A stretch of DNA of 64,000 nt. Origin: Clostridium aminobutyricum (GTDB taxonomy: Bacteria; Bacillota; Clostridia; Peptostreptococcales; Anaerovoracaceae). Within the stretch, counting starts at the first letter, position 1; every line of letters begins with the position of its first letter. A program made the position numbers and the translations under genes. The stretch covers positions 1 through 64,000 of the forward strand of contig NZ_JAFJZZ010000002.1 of NCBI RefSeq assembly GCF_017255415.1. Direction: 5' to 3'. Shown in pieces: positions 25,206-32,680 of the stretch. Below the pieces are notes generated by a model that saw only the letters and a list, made by a program, of their open reading frames with translations, was not told the origin of the DNA and searched no databases.

Positions 25206-26240
25206 TTATTGCTGTTGTGATAATAATTTTTTCATTACTTCCTGGTCAAAAGCTTTTGTTATTTCTGTATCGTTCCATACCTTTTTAGCCGCTTCTTTAA
25301 ATGCTGCGTCAAGTTCTGGCGTATTGTCTAAAATTTGTGTAGTAGCTGCCATTTCTTCTTCATATTTAGCAGTGTCTTGTCTGATCAGCTCCGTAGCAAC
25401 CGCTGAATACTTCTCACCAAGCTCTCTCATCAGCTTCTGCTGGTTAGGAGATAATTGGTCCATGGTTGTCTTTCCAGTAAAGAATGCTGCACCCGCAAAA
25501 GCGTGGTTTGTTCTTGTCAAGTATGGTTGGAACTGTTGAAATCCAAAGGTGTATGTAATAATAGGACCATTGTCTTGTCCATCAATTGCTTTCTGCTGTA
25601 ATGCTGATGCAACTTCACCGATGGACATGGCTGTAGGCTGGGCTCCAAGTTCTGCAAAGAATTTGACATACATTGGATTTGGTGGAACACGCAGTTTTAA
25701 ATTCTTTAAATCTTCCGGCTTTTGGATTGGATGTTTTGAATTCGTGATATAACGGAAGTCACTGTCTGTAAATCCAAGAACTTCAAGTCCCTTTTTCTCC
25801 ATGGATCCTTTTACCGCTTCACCAATCCATCCATTATAATAATTCTTATCTACGTCCTCCAGGGTCGGGAATAAGTAAGGAAGGTTGACATAGCCAGCAT
25901 CAGTTACTACCTGCGTAAAACCGATATCTGCACAGATAGCCATACCTAATGTTCCGTTCTGTACTGCTTCTGTGATTTCACGGTCTCCCCCATGAACTCC
26001 AGCAAAGTCGAGCACCAACTCAATACTGCCGTTTGATTTTTCATAAATTTCGTCTTTCATTTGTTGCGCTGCCTTATACCAAGCATGTGTTGTTGAAACA
26101 GTTGCACCCACATGAAGAACCACTTTCTTATCTTCTGTTTTTGTGTCAGGTGCCGCTTTTGCTTCACCGCCTCCACAGGCGGTAAATGAGAATGCTAGAG
26201 CAAGCACTAATGCACTTACTATAATTTTCTTGATTTTCAT
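25206..26240 (-). CDS. dctP: TRAP transporter substrate-binding lipoprotein (DctP)
   Basis: The 344-residue DctP-family protein has a lipoprotein signal: positively charged KIKKII, a hydrophobic stretch, and the lipobox FTAC followed by GGG. The mature part starts VVLHVGATVSTTHAWYKAA. LRVPPNPMYVKFFAELGAQPTAM contains the Arg that binds the substrate carboxylate in this family, and VASALQQKAIDGQDNG is the other hallmark. The likely substrate is an organic or sugar acid. The start at 26240 follows AAGGAG. A sigma-54 promoter lies about 70 bases upstream. Confidence 0.92.
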   Translation of the reverse strand: MKIKKIIVSALVLALAFSFTACGGGEAKAAPDTKTEDKKVVLHVGATVSTTHAWYKAAQQMKDEIYEKSNGSIELVLDFAGVHGGDREITEAVQNGTLGMAICADIGFTQVVTDAGYVNLPYLFPTLEDVDKNYYNGWIGEAVKGSMEKKGLEVLGFTDSDFRYITNSKHPIQKPEDLKNLKLRVPPNPMYVKFFAELGAQPTAMSIGEVASALQQKAIDGQDNGPIITYTFGFQQFQPYLTRTNHAFAGAAFFTGKTTMDQLSPNQQKLMRELGEKYSAVATELIRQDTAKYEEEMAATTQILDNTPELDAAFKEAAKKVWNDTEITKAFDQEVMKKLLSQQQ

Positions 26241-26305
26241 ACGCAAAACTCCTTCTCTTTCAAAATATTTAATAATCTGTGTGCACTCACACTGCTAATG
26301 TATAC

Positions 26306-26322
26306 TGCAATCTTTGTGCCAA
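26306..26322 (-). promoter_or_regulatory. Sigma-54 promoter of dctPQM
   Basis: TTGGCACAAAGATTGCA on the minus strand matches the -24/-12 consensus in every conserved position. Activator palindromes are 130-175 bases upstream. Confidence 0.9.
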
Positions 26323-26449
26323 TTTACCTAATTTTCTGATGATTAATAAAATCAAGTTATTTTCATTAAATTTCATGGGTTTGGATCACTCTATATTTTT
26401 TAGCTTGCCATCGATAGCTCTAACTTTCAACAACATGCGAAATGTTGTC

Positions 26450-26495
26450 GATGCTATTACGCATCAAAGAAATATTGTCGATGCTATTACGCATC
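26450..26495. promoter_or_regulatory. Tandem activator palindromes between dctP and uxaA-like gene
   Basis: Two identical sites GATGC-TATTAC-GCATC (26450-26465 and 26480-26495) lie exactly 30 bases apart within a directly repeated segment, and a third half site GGCATC follows near 26508. They stand between two divergent sigma-54 promoters, at 26306 (minus) and 26753 (plus), and can serve both. The 30-base spacing puts both sites on the same face of the helix. Confidence 0.8.
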
Positions 26496-26752
26496 AAATA
26501 TCAAATCGGCATCAAAGTAGGAAGCTCCTCTTCTAAATAGATTAAAATATGTATTAGACAGAAGTATCACAAGTTCAATATGCCATTACATTCCTATCGA
26601 AAATTTAAGTCTTATTATATCACCGAAATAACTTTGGTAGTATTGCAAAATTAAGGTGGCGGAAAGAAAATCGCATGCGGTTCTGTTTCATCTTAAATAT
26701 AAAATTTACAATCTGCTATTTTTACAATTCATATCCGGACTATAAGCTCAGA

Positions 26753-26768
26753 TGGCATAAATTTTGCA
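26753..26768 (+). promoter_or_regulatory. Sigma-54 promoter of the uxaA-like gene
   Basis: TGGCATAAATTTTGCA on the plus strand has GG and GC ten bases apart and only a T in place of the last C of TGGCAC. It lies about 35 bases before the start codon. Confidence 0.85.
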
Positions 26769-26802
26769 TATTAGGTACTATTATAACGAAAAGGAGTTAC
26801 AA

Positions 26803-28302
26803 ATGAGTGCAATTAAACTATATTCAAACGATACAGTTGCCCTAGCTACAACTGATTTAAAAACTGGTGAAACTATAGAAATTGATGGGCAATCCATTGT
26901 TCTGCTTGATGATATTCCTAACGCACACAAAATTGCTTTGAAACATTTTGAAGTGGGAGAGGGTATCAGAAAATACGATAATATTATAGGATATGCTTCC
27001 GTTCCAATTAAAACAGGGCAGTGGGTCCATTCTCATAATGAGGTGACAGGCCTTGGGAAATCAAAAGAATATACCTATAATTTCAACGATATTTCAATTT
27101 TCCCTAGGCTCTCTGATAAAACTTTTATGGGCTACGCCAGGGAAGACGGTTCTGCAGGAATTCGAAATCATGTGGCTTTGATTTCCACCGTATTTTGCGC
27201 CAATGGCCCATTACATAAACTATCGAGACTAGCAAATTCAAAATATCCCTCTACTACATTTTTTGATGGAATTCTGCCCCTGACCCAGGATTTTGGATGC
27301 AGTCAAACGGGTAAAGACCTTGATACCACCTGTAAGATTTTAGCCGGTGTTATAAAGAATGCCAACTTTGGCGGAGTAATCATTGTCAGTCTTGGCTGTG
27401 AAATGGCTATTCCTGAAGTCTTGGAAACCTATCTTGGCAATTATAATAAATCAAGAATCAAAGTACTATCATTGCAAAACTGTGAAGATGAATTTGAAAC
27501 AGGAATGGCCTTAATTGATGAAATTATGGAAGTTATAAAAACCGATGTGAGAACACCTATAAGCCTAAGTAAATTGCATATAGCGATGAATTGTGGGGGT
27601 TCTGACGCTTATTCTGGCATTACAGCGAATACTCTGCTTGGAACCCTATGTGATACGCTTGTTCAAGAAGGCAGCACTATGAATATGACAGAAGTCCCAG
27701 AAATGATGGGTGCAGAGCACATTTTAATGAATAGGGCTGCAAATGAGTCAGTTTTTAGAGATATTGTCTCTATGATGCATAATTATGATGCCTATTTTGC
27801 ACGATATGGTGAAAAAGCTGCCGATAACCCAACACAAGGTAACAAAGCAGGAGGGCTCACTACTTTAGAGGAAAAATCTTTGGGATGCATACAGAAAGGC
27901 GGTCACTGCGCGGTAACTGAAGTTCTGGAATATGGAGACAGAACCACTAAAAATGGATTCGTGTTAATTAGTGGTCCAGGCAATGATCTTGCGGGAGTAA
28001 CAGGCCAAATTGCTGCAGGTGCAGTATTGACAATTTTTACAACAGGGAGAGGAACGCCATGCGGGTTTGCAGGCCCAACCTTCAGGTTATCCTCTAACAC
28101 TGCTTTGGCAACTAAAAAGAAGTCTTGGATCGACTACGATGCAGGGCGCTTACTATCTGCTAAAACCTCGGAGCAAATCGAGGCACTGAATAAAGAATTA
28201 TACGATTCCATCCTAGCCACCGCTAACGGAGAATACAAAACAAAAAACGAAATGAACGAGTATTATCAGATGGGCATCTTAAAGGACGGCGTAACTCTAT
28301 AA
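26803..28302 (+). CDS. UxaA family dehydratase (altronate/sugar-acid dehydratase-like)
   Basis: The 499-residue protein joins an N-terminal SAF domain (about 1-85) to a UxaA domain. The UxaA motifs are GYAREDGSAGIRNHVAL, STVFCANGPL, DFGCSQTGKD, GVIIVSLGCEM, MNCGGSDAYSGITANTLLG, KGGHCAVTEVLEYG and GRGTPCGFAGPT. Relatives (altronate and galactarate dehydratases, sulfolactate lyase) are iron-dependent and remove water or sulfite from a 2-hydroxy acid to give a 2-keto acid. The start at 26803 follows AAAAGGAG; the upstream in-frame ATG overlaps the promoter. It is the only plus-strand gene in the regulon. Which aldonate it uses is unknown; it is not next to uronate isomerase or uxaB. Confidence 0.85.
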   Translation: MSAIKLYSNDTVALATTDLKTGETIEIDGQSIVLLDDIPNAHKIALKHFEVGEGIRKYDNIIGYASVPIKTGQWVHSHNEVTGLGKSKEYTYNFNDISIFPRLSDKTFMGYAREDGSAGIRNHVALISTVFCANGPLHKLSRLANSKYPSTTFFDGILPLTQDFGCSQTGKDLDTTCKILAGVIKNANFGGVIIVSLGCEMAIPEVLETYLGNYNKSRIKVLSLQNCEDEFETGMALIDEIMEVIKTDVRTPISLSKLHIAMNCGGSDAYSGITANTLLGTLCDTLVQEGSTMNMTEVPEMMGAEHILMNRAANESVFRDIVSMMHNYDAYFARYGEKAADNPTQGNKAGGLTTLEEKSLGCIQKGGHCAVTEVLEYGDRTTKNGFVLISGPGNDLAGVTGQIAAGAVLTIFTTGRGTPCGFAGPTFRLSSNTALATKKKSWIDYDAGRLLSAKTSEQIEALNKELYDSILATANGEYKTKNEMNEYYQMGILKDGVTL

Positions 28303-28379
28303 TTTAACCCACTAACCCTCATCCCATTCCGGCAGATCCACCTAAATGCTGAGATCTGTCGGCCTACAACTATTCCAAT

Positions 28380-28433
28380 AACAGCAAAAAACGAAAGCCT
28401 AAACGTTGATTTAGGCTTTCGTTTTTTGCTGTT
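28380..28433. terminator. Strong terminator after the uxaA-like gene
   Basis: A 24-base perfect stem (AACAGCAAAAAACGAAAG then CCTAAA and its complement) with a six-base loop and A/T-rich flanks can end transcription from both directions. Confidence 0.9.
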
Positions 28434-28479
28434 ACTTATATGAATTAATTATGGCATATTGGAGGAACGCCACTTTCAA

Positions 28480-28658
28480 CTAACAAAATTTTATAGTCCT
28501 GTAAATTCTCCATTTCTATACTCCTCCTAAATAATGTGCTTTTCTTTTAGACTAACCATTAAGTTCGCAGCCTTTTCTTTTGGTGTATCTCCTTCTACCG
28601 ACACTCCTGCTCCCTTTGGTTTTGGTATAAATGATTTAAATACATTAGTAGGAGCTGA
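28480..28658 (-). pseudogene. Remnant of a second etfB-etfA junction
   Basis: The minus strand encodes [38 protein letters not shown] and HII, then a stop, the intergenic AGGAGGAGTATAGAA, and MENLQDYKILLVESG, after which similarity to etfA ends. This matches the end of etfB (36 of 42 residues), the spacer and the start of etfA at 17310-17475. Upstream, the match stops at the hairpin of the activator gene. The rest of both genes is gone. Confidence 0.9.
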
Positions 28659-28689
28659 GCAAAATGATTGAAACAAACCATTTGCTCAG
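28655..28689 (-). terminator. Hairpin after the sigma-54 activator gene
   Basis: CTGAGCAAA pairs with TTTGCTCAG around a 17-base loop, seven bases after the activator stop. The T run is poor, because the sequence joins the etfB remnant immediately. Confidence 0.55.
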
Positions 28690-28695
28690 TTTTAG

Positions 28696-30087
28696 TTATA
28701 CCAAATTATATTTCTGTAATTTTCGAACAATTGTCGATTGATTTACCTTTAGCTTTACCGCCATTTCTCTTGTGGATCCATATCTCTCCTTTGCATTCAT
28801 CAGGAGTTTTCTTTCAAATTCATCCATCGCATCGATTAAAGACATTTCCTCATCCGTATTAATTTTATTGAGTTCTCTTGTCTTTTTCATCTCATATTCT
28901 TTTCTATACCAAGGCAAATCTTCTACTTGCAGGTATTCGTTGTTGCTGATGATAACCATATTTTCTATGACGTTTTTTAATTCTCTTACGTTACCCACCC
29001 AGTTTCGATTTTCCAGTTCCTTTACCACATCATACGTTAATAATTTCTCTTGATCATACTTTACGTTATATTTTTGTAAGAAAAAAGTCGCTAATGGCAT
29101 AATATCATCAATTCGCTTATTCAATGGCGGAACTTCAATCTGCACCACATTTAATCTATAATATAAATCTTCTCTGAATTTTCCTTCTTCAATCATTTGC
29201 TGTAAATCTCTATTCGTCGCAGCAATTACCCTAACATCCACTATTTTAGAATCTACGGCGCCTACTCTTCGAACCTCTTTGCTCTCTAAGAACCTTAACA
29301 ATTTCACCTGAAAATCCAGTGTGATCTCACCAATTTCATCTAAAAATACCGTGCCGCCTTTAGCCGCTTCCAACAAACCCTCTTTACCGGATTGCATGGC
29401 ACCTGTAAAGGCTCCTTTTTCGTATCCGAACAGTTCAGATTCTAATAAATTTGCAGGGATAGCCCCGCAGTTGATTGCAACAAAAGGGCCGTTTTTTCTC
29501 ATACTATTTTGATGTATATATTTTGCAACTTCTTCCTTGCCTACACCGGACTCTCCTAAAATTAAAACCGTTGCATGAAAGTTGGCCACTTTTTCAGCCA
29601 GAGCCAGCACCTCTTTCATCAGTTTACTTACCGCTAAAATTGGGGTGTTCTTTCTGACAAATGAAGATAAATCGGCAAGCCTATCCATGTACATTTTTTC
29701 GGTTTGTTTTGATTTTTGAAGCTCTTCGGATAAATTGTAAATTTCAGTGATATCTCTTGCATTGATAACAATTTTTTTAATATCGCCATTTTCATCAAAA
29801 ATAGGTCTGCCGGTTACCATGATATGTCTTCCTGATTTTACAACCTGCCGTTTAGAGACCACCGTTTTTTTCTCAGCAACCACATAAGCAACCGAATTTG
29901 GCATCCATACGGGATTGATTAGATCTCGCATGTATTTGCCTTCTATTTCACACTTTTTAATCTCGGCGACTCTCTCATAAGAGCTGTTGACAAATAAAAC
30001 CTTCCCGTCTCCATCTGTTACCAATATTCCATCAAAAGATCCTTCCAAAATTTCTTCTAAATCTTGCTTCCTTTTTTCATCATCCAT
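28696..30087 (-). CDS. PAS-domain sigma-54-dependent transcriptional activator
   Basis: The 463-residue protein has an N-terminal PAS domain (about 1-120; [21 protein letters not shown]), a short linker helix ([16 protein letters not shown]), and an AAA+ domain. In the AAA+ domain [15 protein letters not shown] is Walker [15 protein letters not shown] is the sigma-54 contact loop and [11 protein letters not shown] is Walker B. The C-terminal helix-turn-helix is [20 protein letters not shown]. The GAFTGA motif shows that it activates sigma-54 promoters. The PAS domain probably senses a pathway metabolite. It is the natural candidate for binding AGATGC-N6-GCATCT sites, including one before its own gene. 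Confidence 0.93.
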   Translation of the reverse strand: MDDEKRKQDLEEILEGSFDGILVTDGDGKVLFVNSSYERVAEIKKCEIEGKYMRDLINPVWMPNSVAYVVAEKKTVVSKRQVVKSGRHIMVTGRPIFDENGDIKKIVINARDITEIYNLSEELQKSKQTEKMYMDRLADLSSFVRKNTPILAVSKLMKEVLALAEKVANFHATVLILGESGVGKEEVAKYIHQNSMRKNGPFVAINCGAIPANLLESELFGYEKGAFTGAMQSGKEGLLEAAKGGTVFLDEIGEITLDFQVKLLRFLESKEVRRVGAVDSKIVDVRVIAATNRDLQQMIEEGKFREDLYYRLNVVQIEVPPLNKRIDDIMPLATFFLQKYNVKYDQEKLLTYDVVKELENRNWVGNVRELKNVIENMVIISNNEYLQVEDLPWYRKEYEMKKTRELNKINTDEEMSLIDAMDEFERKLLMNAKERYGSTREMAVKLKVNQSTIVRKLQKYNLV

Positions 30088-30188
30088 TTTATTCAGCCAC
30101 CCTTCAATTAAGCTTTCCCCTTTTGTTGAGGTTATTCTACATCAAATGCCATCTCATAACAAGAACAAACGTCAATACCTGTATATTC

Positions 30189-30205
30189 AGCAATTTTTAT
30201 GCCAA
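30189..30205 (-). promoter_or_regulatory. Sigma-54 promoter of the activator gene
   Basis: TTGGCATAAAAATTGCT on the minus strand fits the -24/-12 consensus with ten bases between GG and GC. It is about 100 bases before the activator start, indicating self-regulation. Confidence 0.8.
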
Positions 30206-30232
30206 AAACATATAGCAGAAATAGGTACTCTT

Positions 30233-30250
30233 AGATGCATTCCTGCATCT
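30233..30250. promoter_or_regulatory. Activator palindrome upstream of its own gene
   Basis: AGATGC-ATTCCT-GCATCT is a perfect pair of half sites, 28 bases beyond the -24 box. This is closer than a normal enhancer, so it may repress as well as activate. Confidence 0.7.
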
Positions 30251-30349
30251 TTATTATTTTCCTGTCAATGACTTGCTAACGATTTCTAGCCAAGCTGTCT
30301 TAAAATAGTTTATGATACAAGCTCTTTGTATATTTCATTTTTAATTTAA

Positions 30350-30381
30350 AAACGCAGCAAAAGATTTTTCGCTGCGTTTTC
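30350..30381 (-). terminator. Terminator of the D-2-hydroxyacid dehydrogenase gene
   Basis: AAAACGCAGC pairs with GCTGCGTTTT around a 12-base loop, with A/T-rich flanks on both sides. It separates this gene from the activator gene. Confidence 0.85.
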
Positions 30382-30446
30382 ATGAGGTAGATGTTTTAGT
30401 TATATTTTGATTATAGGACGTGATTATGTTGAGTTACAGAAAAGCT

Positions 30447-31421
30447 TCAATCGACCTTGAGTAACTCTTTATTGACCAGATTTTCAGGTGCTTTACCGGT
30501 TAGAACCCTTGCGACATCTTCTGCCACTGTGGACTGAAGTTTTTTCTGAGATTCAGCTGAGTACCATGCGATATGCGGTGTCACAATTACATTTTTCATG
30601 ATAAGCAATGGACTATTCTTATCCGGTGGTTCTGTCTCCAGCACATCTAATGCTGCTGATTCAATCTCCCCATTTTGCAGTGCCCATATTAAATCTTCTT
30701 CACATACAAGTCCGCCTCTTGCCACATTAATAATGGATGCCGAAGATTTCATTATTTTAAATACATCGCGATTAAAAAGATGTTTGGTTTCTTCTGTCAA
30801 TGGCGCATGAATGGAAATAAAGTCGGCTTGAGAGACTAATTCATCAAAGTCTTTTGCCTTTACCCCATATCTTTCGATTTCTTCCTTCGAAACAAACCGG
30901 TCATAAACCCATATTTCATTACACAATGGCTTTAACTTATCAATAAACATCCTGGCGATACGGCCAAAGCTAATTACTCCCACGACGCTTTTTCTCAGGC
31001 TGACTATCGATTGTCCCATATTGTACCAATTACCGGCAGAGGTCCACAAGTCAAGGGGTTTAATCCGACGTGCAAGCTGTAGCAATAAAGAAAGGGTATG
31101 GGTAGAAACTTCATCTGCACAATAATCATTTACATTGGTTACATAAATGCCACGTTCTGTCGCAGACTTAAGATCAATTCCATCAATCCCTGTCGCATAT
31201 TTTGCAATAATTTTGCAATGCTCTAACTGTTCAATAACTTCCGAGGTAATCTTTGCATATTGAATAATTAATGCATCGCAATCACGAGCCACTCGGATAA
31301 TATCTTCTTCATTACGAAATTGATAATCATACACATCAGCATTTATCTCCTCCAGAATGCGTAACTCATTGTCTATATTATCGTATTCTCTATCTGTGAT
31401 AACAACTTTATATTTTCGCAT
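30447..31421 (-). CDS. D-2-hydroxyacid dehydrogenase (CtBP/phosphoglycerate dehydrogenase-like)
   Basis: The 324-residue NAD-dependent dehydrogenase has KYATGIDGIDLKSATERGI, the catalytic Arg in INVARGGLV, Glu in LDVLETEPP and His in TPHIAWYSAES, the last being typical of the CtBP-like branch. The dinucleotide motif reads VGVISFGRIAR, with Ser where the family usually has the second Gly. It probably interconverts a 2-keto acid and an (R)-2-hydroxy acid, the form used by 2-hydroxyacyl-CoA dehydratases. The start at 31421 follows AAGGAGGAAAAA; the longer frame overlaps the promoter. A dead paralog is at 21749-21915. Confidence 0.87.
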   Translation of the reverse strand: MRKYKVVITDREYDNIDNELRILEEINADVYDYQFRNEEDIIRVARDCDALIIQYAKITSEVIEQLEHCKIIAKYATGIDGIDLKSATERGIYVTNVNDYCADEVSTHTLSLLLQLARRIKPLDLWTSAGNWYNMGQSIVSLRKSVVGVISFGRIARMFIDKLKPLCNEIWVYDRFVSKEEIERYGVKAKDFDELVSQADFISIHAPLTEETKHLFNRDVFKIMKSSASIINVARGGLVCEEDLIWALQNGEIESAALDVLETEPPDKNSPLLIMKNVIVTPHIAWYSAESQKKLQSTVAEDVARVLTGKAPENLVNKELLKVD

Positions 31422-31466
31422 TTTTTCCTCCTTTCCTTGTGAATTTAATTCCCGATAACTATATAA

Positions 31467-31483
31467 AGCAACTTTTGTGCCAA
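31467..31483 (-). promoter_or_regulatory. Sigma-54 promoter of the hydroxyacid dehydrogenase gene
   Basis: TTGGCACAAAAGTTGCT on the minus strand is a near-perfect -24/-12 element, 45 bases before the start codon. It is similar to the promoter at 21961. Confidence 0.88.
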
Positions 31484-31572
31484 ATATATATCCTGTAAAC
31501 ATACAAAAACCGAGCGATTATACAACAAGGATGGATATATTTCCCTTGTTTTCTAATAAATCGCTCGTTAAT

Positions 31573-31619
31573 GATGCAAATTTGCCTATCTGTTTTTTAT
31601 GTTGATGCGCTTTTGCATA
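31573..31619. promoter_or_regulatory. Activator site pair upstream of the hydroxyacid dehydrogenase promoter
   Basis: GATGC-AAATTT-GCcta (31573) and GATGC-GCTTTT-GCATA (31604-31619) are two imperfect palindromes 31 bases apart, 90-135 bases upstream of the -24 box. Confidence 0.6.
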
Positions 31620-31831
31620 TTGTTTTAGCATACAGGGCGGAAAATAGTTTATTATACACTTTTTCCGGAAATACTGATAGAATATGTTTGTCAAACGGGA
31701 TTTTCAACCATTGGTTGAGTGACAAATAAACCTTTGGTTGAGACAAGAAGGCCGAAATCAACTGATGATATCTTCCGCAGATGTATTCGTTTCCCTATAA
31801 TAAAAGTATCAAATCAAAAGGAGTTATATAT

Positions 31832-32338
31832 ATGAACAATACAATCGGAATGAATATTTCAAATCTTAGAAAATCAAAAGGATTTACACAGGACGAATTA
31901 GCAGAAAAACTCGGTGTATCACCCCAAGCGGTATCTAAATGGGAAAACGATATCTCTTGTCCTGATATTATGCTTTTGCCGCAGTTAGCCGAATTATTTG
32001 ACACTACAACAGATGCCATTTTGTCCTCCAAGCCAAAGGCTGAAACACTATATCTGCCGGAAGCTCAGAGAAAAAGCTTAGATGATATGATCTTTAAGGT
32101 GATCGTGAACTCTGTAAAAGGAGATAAAGTTCGAGTAAATCTCCCCATGCCGCTAGTGAAGATGGCTCTTGAATTGGGCATGCAGATCCCTCAGATCTCC
32201 GGGAATACCGGTATTAACGAAACATTGAAGAACATTAATATTGAACAAGTACTGATGATGGTTGAAAAAGGCGTCATTGGCAAGCTAGTTGAGGTGGAAA
32301 GTGCGGAAGGCGATATTGTAGAAGTTATGGTGGAATAA
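31832..32338 (+). CDS. XRE-family transcriptional regulator with a C-terminal SHOCT-like domain
   Basis: The 168-residue protein begins with a helix-turn-helix of the XRE/Cro type: ISNLRKSKGFTQDELAEKLG, then VSPQAVSKWENDISCPD. Its C-terminal half (about 85-168) carries VKGDKVRVNLPMPLVKMALE and ends VEVESAEGDIVEVMVE, a domain seen in clostridial anti-sigma or stress-response proteins. The start at 31832 follows AAAGGAG. The next gene, three bases downstream, repeats the C-terminal domain, so the two products probably work together. Target is unknown. Confidence 0.85.
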   Translation: MNNTIGMNISNLRKSKGFTQDELAEKLGVSPQAVSKWENDISCPDIMLLPQLAELFDTTTDAILSSKPKAETLYLPEAQRKSLDDMIFKVIVNSVKGDKVRVNLPMPLVKMALELGMQIPQISGNTGINETLKNINIEQVLMMVEKGVIGKLVEVESAEGDIVEVMVE

Positions 32339-32341
32339 GAT

Positions 32342-32599
32342 ATGAGAATTTATATTCGAGATAAGAATGGAAGACGATTGTATATTCCGGTGCCCACGCG
32401 TTTAATTGCCAACCGTATATCGGCTCACATGGTATCCTTCGCAATTCAAAAAGCGTTGAAACTTGAGGCCAACCCTTTAGGCGCAGCAGATATTAACCGA
32501 CTCTTTTCTGAACTTATCCGTATGAAGAGAAAATATCGTAACTTTGAGTTGGTGAATGTGGAGAGCGCAGAAGGCGATCTGGTTATAATTAAACTATAA
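32342..32599 (+). CDS. Small partner protein paralogous to the regulator C-terminus
   Basis: The 85-residue protein ends FELVNVESAEGDLVIIKL, matching the end of the preceding regulator (LVEVESAEGDIVEVMVE), and has a similar basic start (IYIRDKNGRRLYIPVPTRLI). It overlaps no other gene and is three bases from the XRE gene, so it is surely co-transcribed. I recognise no named family. A role as a co-regulator or binding partner is inferred only from the shared domain. Confidence 0.75.
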   Translation: MRIYIRDKNGRRLYIPVPTRLIANRISAHMVSFAIQKALKLEANPLGAADINRLFSELIRMKRKYRNFELVNVESAEGDLVIIKL

Positions 32600-32606
32600 A
32601 AACAAC

Positions 32607-32665
32607 AAGGGCAGTCTGCCATCAATGGATTTTCAAAACAATCCAATCGAAGGCAGACTGCCCTT
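32607..32665. terminator. Bidirectional terminator between the XRE pair and addB
   Basis: AAGGGCAGTCTGCC pairs perfectly with GGCAGACTGCCCTT, with an inner partial pairing (TGGATT/AATCCA). Both convergent genes end at it. Confidence 0.9.
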
Positions 32666-32680
32666 GACTCTTATAGTTTT

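Noticed and set aside
26279-26536. 85-residue plus-strand frame containing a repeated DAITHQ motif
   Set aside because: The peptide repeat is produced by the tandem activator palindromes; the stretch is a control region without a ribosome binding site.
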